Below are positions 10,401 to 21,699 of a stretch of DNA of 64,000 bases, piece after piece; within the stretch, counting starts at the first letter, position 1, and each line of letters begins with the position of its first letter. The translations under genes and the position numbers were made by a program. Below the pieces are notes generated by a model. The model was not told where the DNA came from. It saw only the letters and a program-made list of their open reading frames with translations, and did no database searches. This stretch comes from Sepiola atlantica (lineage: Eukaryota; Mollusca; Cephalopoda; Sepiida; Sepiolidae), in the NCBI GenBank assembly GCA_963556195.1, contig OY744531.1, forward strand, positions 102,667,642 through 102,731,641, read 5' to 3'.

Positions 10401-11070
10401 TTCTAAAACAAGCCAATATGCAGAACAAATTCCTTTTTGTTTTTGATATCTATAAAGTGGCATTTTGTTTGCCAATGTCTGTTGTATATTGTAGCTATGC
10501 TTACAAGATGTATAAAAATATAATCGGATATTTTTATAGTTCGGTTGTGGCGAACAAATAGTCGGTGAGAGTCGTGAAGGATGAAGAGTGCAAGGGAGTT
10601 GACGAATGTTGAATTCACTAGCTAGTCACTTTTTATTCGTCCCAATTGAAGGTAGTTGATATAACATATTTGGACATCCACACATCCTCAATCAATCAGA
10701 GATATCGCCATCTATCTCACTCTAGCTGCATGCCTCTACTGGACATGGTTTCCATCCATGTAAAATCATAGAATTACATGTGTAATTTAATTTTTCATAT
10801 ATAAAATATTATCATTTCTGATGACCTAAAGACAAAAAGAAAATTTCTTTCTGAATTCATTTCGGACAGCGCACTTGTCTCACGTGCTATTTGCTTTTAA
10901 ATATAGCGTTTTCAGACACTCATACATTCTCATCTGCTATACACATTTCAGGATTTCGCCTTTGAACTCATTGTAGCGACACCCCTTACTGGGCGTGGCT
11001 TCGATTCGTGTATTTTTTATTTAGCAAAAGGCTGTATTTTGTACAGAGCGTCCACAAGTGTCCTTATATG
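10401..11070. other. no gene recognised
   Basis: Short open frames only (longest 71 codons, minus). No splice-flanked open segment or known repeat noticed. Confidence 0.4.
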
Positions 11071-11190
11071 TGTCTCTGCATCAATAAGCCTGATGTTTTT
11101 CTTCCGGCCAGCTGAGGTGTCTCTGCATCAATAAGCCTGATGTTTTTCTTCCGGCCAGCTGAGGTGTCTCTGCGTTAATCAGCCGGATTT
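11071..11190. repeat. 47-bp tandem repeat, about 2.5 copies
   Basis: TGTCTCTGCATCAATAAGCC starts at 11071, 11118 and (mutated) 11165, a period of 47 bp. The unit includes TTCTTCCGGCCAGCTGAGG. Confidence 0.9.
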
Positions 11191-12339
11191 TGCATTCACT
11201 TAAAATTATTATGCATAGAGAAAAGACAAATCACCTTTTAACTTTGAATGTTTAGAATCAGGTGTCGTCTTTTACTCAGTTGTTTTCTTCTTTAAAATAA
11301 AATAAAATGTATTTCTTATTTTTGTTGAGAATGGAATCATGGAATACAGACAAGTTAATTTCCAAGAATCTAAAGTGATTTTGAATTTTAATTAATTTTT
11401 GTACTTTTAACAAACAGGCCAGAAATTTCAACTTCTGACCACGGCTATTTGCACGAAATCCACACAAATTGCCCCTCTCCACCAACTATTGTGGAGGAAG
11501 TCAATTTCAACAAATTGGATTTTACTGTTTGTCTTCGATTTAATAAGAGAATGAAACAAAAATGTTGTCTTTTATTTTTGGGGGCATTGTTGTCGACAGG
11601 TTGTGTTGATAACCAGACGCAGTTTAGTCTCGTTCTGTTTGTATAGCTTAACACTGCAGTCAAGTCCAGGAGGACAATTAAACAAGTTTTCAAATTTCGT
11701 TTTTATTATCAGACCTTATTTAACTTCAGGTTAGATTGAAGCGGTTAGCTTCCAAAATGGCTTCCTAAATTTAGCGAGTAGTCTTGTCTGACACTCAAAA
11801 TGATGAGCGGGCAAAATGATACACCATATTAATTTCTCCTGTTTGATTTTTGCAGTTTCTTTTTTTTTTTTTTTTTTGCAAATTTTATTTTGTTTTCTGA
11901 TTTTAGGTATTAGTTTTACTATTGTCTTTATGCCGCCAATTTCGTCCCCAATATTCTATCTCAGATACACCATGATGTTTGATTAATGATATATTTTAAT
12001 TTCATTTGTAATAACGCTGATTGATTTTATTTGTTTCTTACAAAACAATACACACCCTCCATTAACCATACGACTAACCCTAAGTCTGGGTGGCAGCGCT
12101 TCCCTCCTCTGGCACCGTCGTATAAAAGACAATTTCTTTCGCAATATTTTATATTGGATACCCCATTATTAAGATGTTTAATTTGTAAAATATTTCAATT
12201 CAATTTTTAATAAATATTATTTGATTTTATTATTTGTTAATGAATTAATATTTAAAAAAAAACAAATGTAAAAAATAAAAATAAATTTCATTATATATTA
12301 TGGAAACTGTAAATGCTTATTTTCTCACGAGGAGTTTTC
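11191..12339. other. no convincing gene
   Basis: A plus-strand frame open to TAG at 11646 includes SPPTIVEEVNFNKLDFTVCL and could follow a weak acceptor at 11416 (AACAAACAG), but no donor or family match is seen. A pyrimidine tract lies at 11860. Confidence 0.3.
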
Positions 12340-12640
12340 ATACAAGTCATCATCAGTGAATGTTCAATGACCGGGGGGTGTTCCCTGGAGTTTGAGTGAC
12401 AACAAGTCTCCTCAGATCTCCAGTACTCGCCATCTCTTCCAGTAGCCATTGCAAATGATTTTACTTATCATAATTACTATTGATTTCTTACTGACAACGA
12501 CTATTGGACTTCTCCGGTATTTGGATGGCAATAAGCCTCCACAAGGTCCCAGTACTCACCGCAGGAGAATTTCAGCTAAATGTGATCCACTCATGGAAGG
12601 TCAAAATCTTAGATTAAAAAGAAAAATTTCCGATCATTAG
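12340..12640 (+). repeat. dispersed repeat R3, copy 1
   Basis: Contains TTCCCTGGAGTTTGAGTGAC, the phrase CAATAAGCCTCCACAAGGTC and CTTACTGACAACGACTATTG. The same order of words is found at 27160-27400 (plus) and, inverted, at 15945-16175. Class unknown; possibly part of a LINE or SINE. Confidence 0.65.
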
Positions 12641-12725
12641 TATTTATTAAAATGATCATTTGCTGAAAATTTCAGCTTTTTAGTTCAAGTGGTTCAGTTT
12701 TTATGAGATTTTAAATGTTGGAATA

Positions 12726-13134
12726 ATAATTTATAATTAAGTGAACAAGTCTCTCTTAGTTTAGGGATTGAGTTATGTTTGAAAATTGCTTTAATTAGCC
12801 ATAATTTATAATTAAGTGAACAAGTCTCTCTTAGTTTAGGGATTGAGTTATGTTTGAAAATTGCTTTAATTAGCCATAATTTATAATTAAGTGAACAAGT
12901 CTCTCTTAGTTTAGGGATTGAGTTATGTTTGAAAATTGCTTTAATTAGCCATAATTTATAATTAAGTGAACAAGTCTCTCTTAGTTTAGGGATTGAGTTA
13001 TGTTTGAAAATTGCTTTAATTAGCCATAATTTATAATTAAGTGAACAAGTCTCTCTTAGTTTAGGGATTGAGTTATGTTTGAAAATTGCTTTAATTAGCC
13101 ATAATTTATAATTAAGTGAACAAGTCTCTCTTAG
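12726..13134. repeat. 75-bp tandem array, 5.4 near-identical copies
   Basis: Units begin ATAATTTATAATTAAGTGAA at 12726, 12801, 12876, 12951, 13026 and 13101 (partial) and look identical. Such uniformity implies very recent expansion or homogenisation, or an assembly effect. No coding meaning: stops are present. Confidence 0.97.
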
Positions 13135-13364
13135 CTATCTATGCATTTCTCTCGCCGTCTCTTTCTCTATTTTAATTTAATCGTTTGTAATATGTCTTAA
13201 TGTGAGTATTTAGAGAAAAAGTGATGCTCTTTTTTAGCGTAGTCATCTAATTTACATACGTGTATCTGTACACACCATGAATACGAATGTAAAATCGATG
13301 GCAAAATAATAAGTCTCTTTACTTTTTCCATAGGAATAATAAAGAATAATAATACTTCTACATA

Positions 13365-13417
13365 ATAATAATAAATAATAATAATAATAATAATAATAAT
13401 AATTAATAATAATAAGG
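13365..13417. repeat. (AAT)n microsatellite
   Basis: Runs of ATAATA at 13366-13412. Confidence 0.95.
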
Positions 13418-13650
13418 ACAATAAAAAAGTAAAAAAATTAATTATTTTTAGTTATGCTAGAAGAATGTCGTAATAGATATGTCACAGCTTATGAATTTAA
13501 GCAAGAAATCGAAGTAGAATAAATAGTGGTAATGGTTGTGACCCAACGGGTCATGGGTACATCTAGTGTCCAATCGTTTTAGAGCCTGTAAATGTTAATT
13601 GTTTTTATCATTAGCTGTATTAACATTTTTACCCATCTATGATGCACAAC

Positions 13651-13873
13651 GTTAAATTTGGTTGGGTAGTTTTTGAGCCTATGACAGACAAAACAATGTT
13701 TAGTTACAATAAAGATTAATTAATTAATGTTAAATTTGGTTAGGTAGTTTTGGAGCCTATGACAAACAAAACAATGTTTAGTTACAATAGAGATTAATTA
13801 ATTAATATTATATTTGGTTGGGTAGTTTTGGAGCCTATGACAGACAAAACAATGTTTAGTTACAATAGAGATT
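13651..13873. repeat. 78-bp tandem repeat, about 2.9 copies
   Basis: GTTAAATTTGGTTGGGTAGT starts at 13651, 13729 and 13807 (mutated). Units end in AGATTAATTAATTAAT. Copies differ by several substitutions, so this array is older than the 75-bp one at 12726. Confidence 0.92.
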
Positions 13874-13983
13874 GTGCTGGTAGAAATACTTCCAATGCCA
13901 TTCTAATTTCTTTTTTTTTCAAAGTTTCCTCGACATTAAGAAAAGAAATAAAAAGATGTGTTAGCCAAATCTTTTAATATTTA

Positions 13984-14130
13984 CCCATCAAACACTTGAC
14001 AAAAGTGATCAAGTTTTGTGTTGACATAGTTCTTTGCTATACCCCTAACCCTATACCTAACCCTAACCCCCTACCACTCTTTTATTTTATAATTCTGGAA
14101 GGTTTTGTGTTGAGGACGTCACTGCATTTT
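13984..14130. repeat. dispersed repeat, paired with 16540-16660, with telomere-like insert
   Basis: AAACACTTGACAAAAGTGAT, AAGTTTTGTG, AGTTCTTTGCT and GTGTTGAGGA recur at 16540-16660. This copy also carries CCCTAACCCTATACCTAACC at about 14041-14070, missing from the other copy. Confidence 0.65.
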
Positions 14131-14497
14131 GCCAAAGTTGTAGAATTCTGACTAAATTTTTATCGATCCGTCACTTTGCAAATGATTTTTGTAAACACGA
14201 GTCGAATGTCTCCTCGGCACTCCCTCTTACGTCTGAATTGCTTGCTTCATCATCTTGTCTCATCTCGCTGTGTCATCTTTAATTTTCCTCAAATTGCCAT
14301 TTGCACAAAGAACAAAGTTTGTCTACAGACTTTTATGTGACTCTCATCTAATTCAAATACATAGTAGACTTTCTAAAATAACATTAAAAAAAATGTCTTC
14401 GGGAGGAAAAGCGTTAAATAGATCAAAGAATGTGTGCGTCTTAAATAAAGGAGCAGATGTATGAGTAGACAGTCGACTAATTTGTAAGGTTATGTTA

Positions 14498-14957
14498 TTG
14501 GGGCTGTTCAGAAGTTTTGTTACCATTGGAGCACAGGGCTAGTGTGACTGCCATAATTAAGAGTGGTTAGATTAAGTTCAGATAACTTCTGCCATTACTA
14601 ACCAGCAGAGAGTTACCACTCTAAACCAATGGAAGAATCTATCAGGCATGTGTATGCAGTGTGATGATGTATGGAAGTGGAACCTGGGCAGTGAGAGTTA
14701 AGACATGTGTTGCATGGAGAGACATGATATGAGGATGATGGCATGGTTATGTTGAAAGATGTAGAACAATTAGGGTATCAGATTCAGTTCAATGGAGAAG
14801 GCCAAGGAAAATATGGGAAGGGGTGATAATGATGGATTTTAGAGAAACAAAGAAAAATAAAGACCTAGAGATAGATTAGTTTGTAAGTCAATTTCTAAAA
14901 GCTGTCCACCACATGCCAGTATGTAAAACGGATGTTAAACTGAGGATTAAAAGTAGG
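14498..14957 (+). pseudogene. RTE-like LINE 3' end (family B), decayed
   Basis: Translation in shifting frames gives the C-terminal signature seen in all four family-B copies: a ...LPLLTSR... block, a VMMYGSGTWAVRV block, a C-terminal KSxxKxxPxHAxM block and a TGA/TAA-rich end at GATGTTAAAC. Stops and frameshifts abound. In RTE-type and related LINEs this region follows the reverse transcriptase domain; no RT motifs are kept here. Confidence 0.65.
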
Positions 14958-15179
14958 TGATAGGTTTTTGTTTTGTCACATTCTGAGGTAGTATAGCATA
15001 GAAGAGAATGGGCAATAGACGGTAAGAAGTGACAAAGTTGAAAAGTTCAAGAAATAGCAACTACAATTATTGTTAGTATTTTTAATAGTTCATATTAGAA
15101 TTAAGCTATTTGTCACAGAAGAGTGGTTGTAAACCTCTTTATTAATAAAAAATATGAAGTAGTTTAATATTGTGTGCAC

Positions 15180-15945
15180 AGAACGAAATTTAAATATAGG
15201 AGATAAAGATCTCCATAAATAAAACTAAAAGTTTGGAAGTACACCATGAAAAAAATCTATTTGGAATCAACACGTAAAATTCACAATTTGTATGGAAATT
15301 GAGATTTTAGGTAGACGAAGAAGAGAAATTGAATCTTTTTTCTCCAAGTTCATTAACTTGAGAAATATAAGAAATATGAATAGAATTTGGCTTAAATAGA
15401 GAATTATATCAGGTTATTAAAATATATTTGTCCATTTAAAGTGAAATACATAATATTTAGATTAGGAATTAAATTACTAAAAAAGAACTACATTGGGATA
15501 ATTGGAATAAGTATAATGGACATGACTTGGGCAAAATGTTACGGAATGTAATAATAGCCAATAAATGAAGTATAAATGAATTAAAGCCTTCAAGAATATT
15601 AATGTTAAGATTTAAATATGAAATAGAAGATAAATGGGAAATCTCTAGACATACAAGGCAGTTTTCAAAGACTAGATCTGTTAACCAGTTAAGTTCTTTT
15701 GCTCACAGAGTAATATGTTTTTGGAATAAGTTTCCAGATCAGATTAAGAACAGCAATAACGTAGATCAGTTTAAGATGAGGTTGGATGAATTCAGAGAAA
15801 GTGGTAGAAGGGAGAAATTGAGGAAGCACTTTTGGGAGTTGTCAAATGAAATATTATACAGAATTTGATCTGGATATCGATACTGTACTAAGAGTTTAAT
15901 TTTAATTTTAATTTTTTTTAACAGTTGAATTGAGAAGATAGTTAA
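15180..15945 (+). pseudogene. LINE 3' end, family A (CR1/L2-like)
   Basis: An open piece at 15602-15868 encodes NQLSSFAHRVICFWNKFPDQ followed by FKMRLDEFRESGRREKLR, the usual C-terminus of CR1/L2-type ORF2 (F..R....WN.LP......S...FK..LD). The minus-strand copy at 61045-61640 is about 90% identical over 15697-15930 and extends to the preceding block (QRRVTKLI). The piece ends near a poly-A/T-rich stretch at 15905. No complete ORF exists. Confidence 0.7.
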
Positions 15946-16175
15946 AAGGGAAAAGTGCAGAGAGTGCTGAGATCTTGGGGAGGCTTGTTGCCACCCAAAT
16001 CCCAGAGAAGATCAAGTGTCCTTACCAGCGAGAAATCAATGGTAAGAGACTGTTGCAATACCGCATCGTTATCGAAAAGAGGTGAAGAACACTGGAAGTC
16101 TGGGGAGACTTGTTGTCACTCAGACTCCAGGAAATACCACTGGTTGTTGTCGGTGAGCAATCACTGACGATTATC
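15945..16175 (-). repeat. dispersed repeat R3, copy 2 (inverted)
   Basis: Reverse complement of the R3 family: GGGAGACTTGTTGTCACTCA and GGAGGCTTGTTGCCACCC correspond to the GTGACAACAAGTCTCC and GGCAATAAGCCTCC phrases of 12340-12640. It directly abuts the family-A LINE end. Confidence 0.6.
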
Positions 16176-16539
16176 TGTGTGAGAACTCCTAGTGAGTACA
16201 AATAATAATACTATAACAAGAAATATATGCTATTAATTTTAACAAAGTAAAATAAGACATAAATGCTACTTGATCCTAACAAGATATAAGCTTAGAAATT
16301 AAAAAATTTTACTATGAAAAGAAGAAAAAAACAAAACATAACACCAGGAGAGATAGTCTAATACAAAAATAAAGAGGGTGATCAAGTCCCTTGCTTAAAA
16401 TTTATAAAAATAAACACACAGATTTCACATTCCACCAAAAACAGAATCAAATCACAAGAAAATTATTCTCAACAAATACCTCAGTAAATACCATCAATTA
16501 TTAAACTCAATTCAACATGAAAATGCATATTAAATCCAG

Positions 16540-16660
16540 AAACACTTGACAAAAGTGACCAAGTTTTGTGGTGTTCTTTGCTAATACCACTACCATTGCT
16601 TCATTTTATGATTCTTTTTCCTGACTGGCTAGTTCTGCGTTGAGGAAGATTTACAATTGT
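16540..16660. repeat. dispersed repeat, paired with 13984-14130
   Basis: Shares AAACACTTGACAAAAGTGAC, CAAGTTTTGTG, GTTCTTTGCT and TGCGTTGAGGA. Class unknown. Confidence 0.6.
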
Positions 16661-16682
16661 TTCAAAAAATCTGTATAGTAAA

Positions 16683-17036
16683 CAAAATATCCAGGGATCT
16701 ATTTATCTACCTCACACAGCGGTAAGATGTGACACAAGGTCGGTCAGTGGGATTCGATAAGTCAGCCCCCTAGAGGAAGAGCGCTTATGACCCTCAAAAA
16801 ATGTCTGGGCAGCTCCGTCCGTAGGGGCGCCTCAGGCGATTAGCAATAAACTAACCCCTTCTCAAAGGGTGAAAAGGCAAAGCCTGGGAGGGTGGACCTC
16901 TTAGAACTGCACAGGATTAACCCACACACCGGCGTAAATTAAGCCCTGAAGGCCAAGACAATACCAGTCTATGGGGTGCAGTATCCATCGGAACAGATAC
17001 TACACTTTGATCTTGGCCAAAAGGCAAAATATCCAG
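16683..17036 (-). mobile_element. U2-snRNA-headed SINE, minus strand, with 12-bp TSD
   Basis: The minus strand starts CCTTTTGGCCAAGATCAAAG then TGTAGTATCTGTTCC and runs through the same body as the other copies (CCAGACTGGTATTGTC-type word, CTGTGCAGTTCTAAGAGGTC, CCCTCCCAGGCTTTGCC) to a tail at 16695-16710 (TAGATAAATAG). CAAAATATCCAG is repeated exactly at 16683-16694 and 17025-17036. The first few head bases are missing compared with 20636. Confidence 0.88.
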
Positions 17037-17481
17037 AGAGTTTACCGTAAAAACAAATTCTACTTGCAGAAGCATTGAAATGATTTCAGGATTGAAGAAT
17101 TAATGTCCGAGTTTTGCTTCTTTTAACTTTTCTTTCAGATTGTTTTTTTTTTTAAATTGCATCCTGGATTTTTGATACTTTGAACATTTTTCACGACCAT
17201 ATCTTCTTTTTGAGTGAATGGTGAACATATTTCCTCCTTTTTTGTTTGCACTTTTGATTTCAGGGTTCTGTCAAGGAGAATTTGTGTTTTATGGTAAATT
17301 ACCTGGATATTTTGTTTACTTGCTTTAGGTATAAATTATTATAAGATGATAATAAAAATATTTAAATATTTATCAGCTCTATCTGCTAAATATTGAGCTT
17401 GTCATTTTTAATTGGAATTAGATTCCTTTGTGAAGCAATTTGATCTATGTAAATTTAATGTATAGCATCACATTTTCTTGA

Positions 17482-17483
<2 letters not shown>

Positions 17484-17512
<29 letters not shown>

Positions 17513-17595
17513 GGATAATATCCTAAACTAATGAAAGTATCTTTATGAATAATATATATATATATATATATATATATTATTAATATATATATATA

Positions 17596-17635
<40 letters not shown>

Positions 17636-17693
17636 AATATATATATATATATATATTATTAATATATATATATATTATTAATATATATATATA

Positions 17694-17739
<46 letters not shown>

Positions 17740-17753
17740 AATATATATATATA

Positions 17754-17797
<44 letters not shown>

Positions 17798-17862
17798 AAT
17801 ATATATATATTATTAATATATATATGTATATATATATATATTATTAATATATATATATATAT
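17484..17862. repeat. complex (TA)n / TATTAATA satellite-like tract
   Basis: Almost 380 bp of TA dinucleotides punctuated by TATTATTAATA at irregular spacing. All open frames here are artefacts. Confidence 0.97.
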
Positions 17863-18190
17863 ATGAGGCCTGTCTAAAAAGTATCCGACCTTAGGCAAGA
17901 AAAAATATTTCAAATACGTGACGGGGTTGGGACACTAATCCCCTTCAAAGTAGTCCCCTTGTGCTTGCACACACTTAGCCCACCGATCCATCCACTGCCG
18001 GAAACACCTCTGGAAGTCTTCTTTTGGAATGGTGTTCATCTCCGCCGTCGCGTCAGATGCAGCAGGTGTTTGGAGAAGATGCGATGGGTGTAACACAAAT
18101 TAAGGAGTGGTTCAACCGATTCAAAAATGGCCGCACGTCAGCGGAGAGTGACCAGCGTTCTGGCAGGCCCCCAAACTGCTCAGAGTGCAG
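17863..18190. mobile_element. scrambled mariner-like element
   Basis: The minus strand of 17895-18050 reads as a mariner transposase C-terminus (MNTIPKEDFQRCFRQWMDRW, then AKCVQAQGDYFEGD), with a terminal-repeat-like GGCCTGTCTAAAAAGTATCC at 17868. Adjacent, on the opposite strand, 18055-18175 encodes a transposase N-terminus (MQQVFGEDAMGVTQIKEWFN, then RFKNGRTSAESDQRSGRP). N- and C-terminal parts face each other and the catalytic centre is lost, so a deletion plus inversion has joined the two ends. Confidence 0.7.
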
Positions 18191-19584
18191 CTGTTGTTGA
18201 GATGGTGCGAAAAAAGAGATAATACATAACACCAAAAGATGACTTGCATATTTTGATAAGTATCTTTCAGTTGTTCTGCAATATTGCAATATTGGAGAGA
18301 TTCACCATTCTGTTTCTTGTGCTTGAGAAAATGGAATTGGTCAATCTGGGATCTTAGATATCTTGGAGCTATTGTCATAACTTAATATTGTTTTGTGGAG
18401 AAGAGTGAATTTAAGATTTTCAATGTTATGTTTATTGGATCAGGTTCTCATGTGGGTGGAGACACGAATGAAAGCGTGGAATTAAATGTGTGCACGAATG
18501 TCTTAACTTAATCTCCAAACTAAAGATTACTGTCTTCTTTGGAATAAAAGAGACCCCCCCCGTCTGCTCGGTGTGTCACTGGTGAGCTTAACCCTCACAT
18601 GCAACCAGTGAAATAGTGATTTTAATCTGAACGAGTCACATCTGCTGTGGCATAATTGAATAGCTTATGACCATATAGTCTGATAATGTTGTATAAGCAG
18701 AGATGGCCTTTCAAAATTTGAATAGTGGCAATGCCTCGTGGGGGAAATTTATTGCAACTTTATGGGATCCTCTCAATATGGTGCATGACGTTGCATACTG
18801 GAAACCACTTATTTAACCAGAAAAAAAAGTTTTAATTTCAAACTTGGACAAAGTATCTTGCTCCTGTTCATACAAATTACTTCAAATATCGTTTAGAAAA
18901 TCAATGTGAGAAGAAATTAAACGGGGACTGAGAAATACACATATTTGATCGGCCAACAAAATCGAGATAGAGAGAGGGTATTTTTGAAATAGGTAAGTTT
19001 AAGCAGTCGGTGAGAGAGACAATGAATACAGGTGATCATTGAAAGACACTCTTTCTCGTGACCACCTTGACAAGGAAATTATAATTAAAGATCCCAGGAA
19101 AAATTGGCTGGTAATTATTGAATTTTAAATATTCTATGTCGCTTTTAGGGATGTGAGTTCTCCACTTTAGAGTGGAATTCTTTTTTTTTTTTTTAATCCA
19201 GAAAAAGAAAATGTCTGTTAAACCTGTAGAGCCTCATACGATTCTCTGTTTTTGGTCAAAATCCACTTTGTTTTTTTGTTAATAAGAAAAGGCTGATTTT
19301 TGCCAAATCGCTAGAGTCTTATTTCCTTATTTCTTTTTCTCTCTTTCTTCCTCTCTCACTTTATCTTTCTTTCTCTTTTGCTGTTTTCTTCTCTCCATCT
19401 TGCCTTGCCTTCCTTCTCCCTCTTATGACAGTTCTCTCTGAAAACATTAATTTTGCTGTGAAGGCTAAGACTTCAAACGATTCATGATGGTGGTGCAGAG
19501 GGGTTAAATGACCTTTGTTTCATCAAATAATGACTTCCTGTTACTTTCCCCCCATATGCAATCCCAATGTTTTTTTCTTAAACA
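18191..19584. other. no gene recognised
   Basis: Includes a C-run at 18554, a T-run at 19182 and a CT-rich tract at 19320-19440. No supported coding segment. Confidence 0.4.
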
Positions 19585-20345
19585 ATCCTTAGATTTTTCC
19601 TGAACTTCTGACAAAGGGGGAAGAATTGCTGTTTTCTGGGTCAGAATCTATCCATCTAGCACTTATCGTTGTTAGTTTTTGACCTTGAAGTAGTATTTTT
19701 TTTTTTAGCTCCTCACAGCAAGTGGCTTCATGCCTTGTCTGGAGAGACGTCCATATAAAAAACAAAAACTGAAAAAGGCCATTACGGCCAAAATCAGGAC
19801 AGTGCCAAAAGCAGAGGAGTGTGTCAGAGTTATTGGCAATTTTGAAACCCATATCAAGGTGTACTTATCATTGAACGTCGATAAAACAAAGACATTCATG
19901 CTTGAAACTACATTATTTTATTAACGATTCCATAGGTAAGGATTAGGTGGCATTTTTGGAGGGGGGGGTCACCCATTATTACAGAAGTCATAAATAAATG
20001 ACATATCAGATAAAAGAACAATGATAAAACAAAAAAAACTGTTGGACATTCATAGTTGAAACTTGGTGGACAAGTCAGGCATAGACTGAAGTTTATTTGT
20101 ATTAAATATGGCTGGGTTGCAGAAAGGATTGTAAATTTTATTAACGATTCCAGGGCTGGCATTTTTTAGGCGTGTCACCCATTATTACATGTGTCATAAA
20201 TAAACAACATATCATTAAACAGCAGTAAACAAAGACTGTTGGGCGTTCATGACTGAAACTTGGTGGACAAGTCAAGTATAGACTGAAGTTTATTTGTATC
20301 AAATATGGGTGTCATTTTTAAGGGGTTCGGCCATTCACCCTGTAT
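19585..20345. mobile_element. Tc1/mariner-type transposase relic with repeated terminal segments
   Basis: The plus strand around 19760-19880 encodes KKAITAKIRTVPKAEECVRV and IGNFETHI, a C-terminal motif of an IS630/Tc1/mariner transposase group; the better copy at 43000 reads LKRAIIVKIRVVPKEECVRV. Downstream two degenerate copies of a terminal segment (GAAACTTGGTGGACAAGTCA, GACTGAAGTTTATTTGTAT, TCACCCATTATTACA) follow in tandem at about 20055-20345. The same segment flanks the element at 42711-43470. Confidence 0.6.
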
Positions 20346-20622
20346 TTCATGAGTGAGGCTGATAACACCCAATGCCATTTATGCTGTCTGCTAGACACGT
20401 ATATTTCAATTTATTATTATTTTTTGTAGACAAAAAGAGATTCTGGGGAATCAGTTGTCTTCAATTCAATTTCAAGATATTACATATTCTACGATGTTAT
20501 AAATTGTCAGAGCTCTGAAGACATTTTGTGCGGATGAAAGTTATCGAAAATCTATATACGTAAAAGTCAATATCTGTTTGTGTTTCATAGAAATTGATAT
20601 TTAACAGTAAGAACTTTCAAAT

Positions 20623-20993
20623 AAGTTTCAATAAGTGTTCTTCTTGGCCTTTTGGCTAAGATGAAAGTATAGTATCTGTTCCGATGGATACTACACCCTA
20701 TAGACTGGTATCGTCTTGGCCTTCGGGTCTTGATTCCGCCGGTCTGTGGGTTTGTCCTGTGCAGTTCAAGGAGGTCCATCCTCCCAGGCTTTGCCTTCCC
20801 TCTTTGGGGCGGATTAAGTTTATCGCTTATTGCCTGAGACGCCCATACCGGGGAATGCTGACGGGGTTGCCCAGGCATTTTTTGTAGGCCAGAGTGCTTA
20901 CGTTCTCGGGCGCTGGCTTTTCAAATCCCACTTTCCCGACCTTGTGTCACATCTTACCGTGTGGGAGGAAGATAAATAGAAAGTTTCAATAAG
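20623..20993 (+). mobile_element. U2-snRNA-headed SINE, full-length, 13-bp TSD
   Basis: AAGTTTCAATAAG is repeated exactly at 20623-20635 and 20981-20993. The element (20636-20980) begins TGTTCTTCTTGGCCTTTTGG then CTAAGATGAAAGTATAGTATCTG (matching U2 snRNA from its 5' TTCTCGGCC onward), continues with the family body (GACTGGTATCGTCTTGGCC, CTGTGCAGTTCAAGGAGGTC, CCTCCCAGGCTTTGCC, ATGCTGACGGGGTTGCC) and ends GGAAGATAAATAGA. It has the best preserved 5' end in the window. Confidence 0.9.
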
Positions 20994-21211
20994 GGTTACA
21001 GTTTTCACCGAATCTAAAAACTCTATTAAAATTTTCCTTCGATTCTATCTAGTAGCACTAGGGGCAATTATCGGTTAGGTTCATAAAAAGAACTGAAATA
21101 TATGAGAATGTAAAAAAATGAAATTAATCTTTTAAAAGTAGATTTCTTTGTTTCATAAAGCAAAACAAAGAATATTTCAGTGAAGAGTGCATTAAAAAAA
21201 AGGTTTAAACA

Positions 21212-21699
21212 TCTATATATTAATGCGATAGCGTGTGTGTTCGTGTGTAACGCTTACATCAAAAGCTCTGCGCATGTGTGCCGCACCTAGATTTGTAAAA
21301 GCATTCAAGTCACCTAATTTTCGTAATATTTTCAAGTATTTTCCTTTGCCGCAACAGTTAGCGACGTAGGATTTTGACATTGGTTTTTGACGTCGGACCG
21401 GCCCGACAGGTTTATGGTTCGATCCAAACAACCTCTAAGATTTTTTTTTCTACATCGAAGGGGGGGGGGGTAGGGAGAGGTCGACAGGCAAGACACATAT
21501 TAATACGATAGCGTGTGTGTTACTTTGTGTGTCACGCTTACATCAAAAGCAACGACCTTCCGAATCTTTGTATGCTACTCATGAATTGGAGCCAAATTTA
21601 ATTTAATCTAAAGCATTTACAAAGTAAGGTATAGGTTAGGAACAAGATAATTAGTATTGAAAAAATCATTTCGTGTAATTTACACGGGTCCCCGCTAGT
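21212..21699 (+). mobile_element. Helitron-like non-autonomous element
   Basis: The element starts TCTATATATTAATGCGATAG after an A (21211) and ends CACGGGTCCCCGCTAG before a T (21700), as expected for Helitrons inserting between A and T. Inside, the 5' word TTAATGCGATAGCGTGTGTG and CGCTTACATCAAAAGC recur at 21500-21555 as TTAATACGATAGCGTGTGTG, so two 5' ends are nested or duplicated. No helicase coding sequence is present. Confidence 0.5.

Noticed and set aside
11417..11646. Plus-strand open frame as an exon
   Set aside because: Acceptor is weak (no pyrimidine tract), no donor is evident and there is no recognisable domain; chance open frame cannot be excluded.
20505..20560. CTGAAGA...GAAAG near 20519 as a hammerhead
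   Set aside because: Stem II would have two to three A-U pairs and no stem I is visible.
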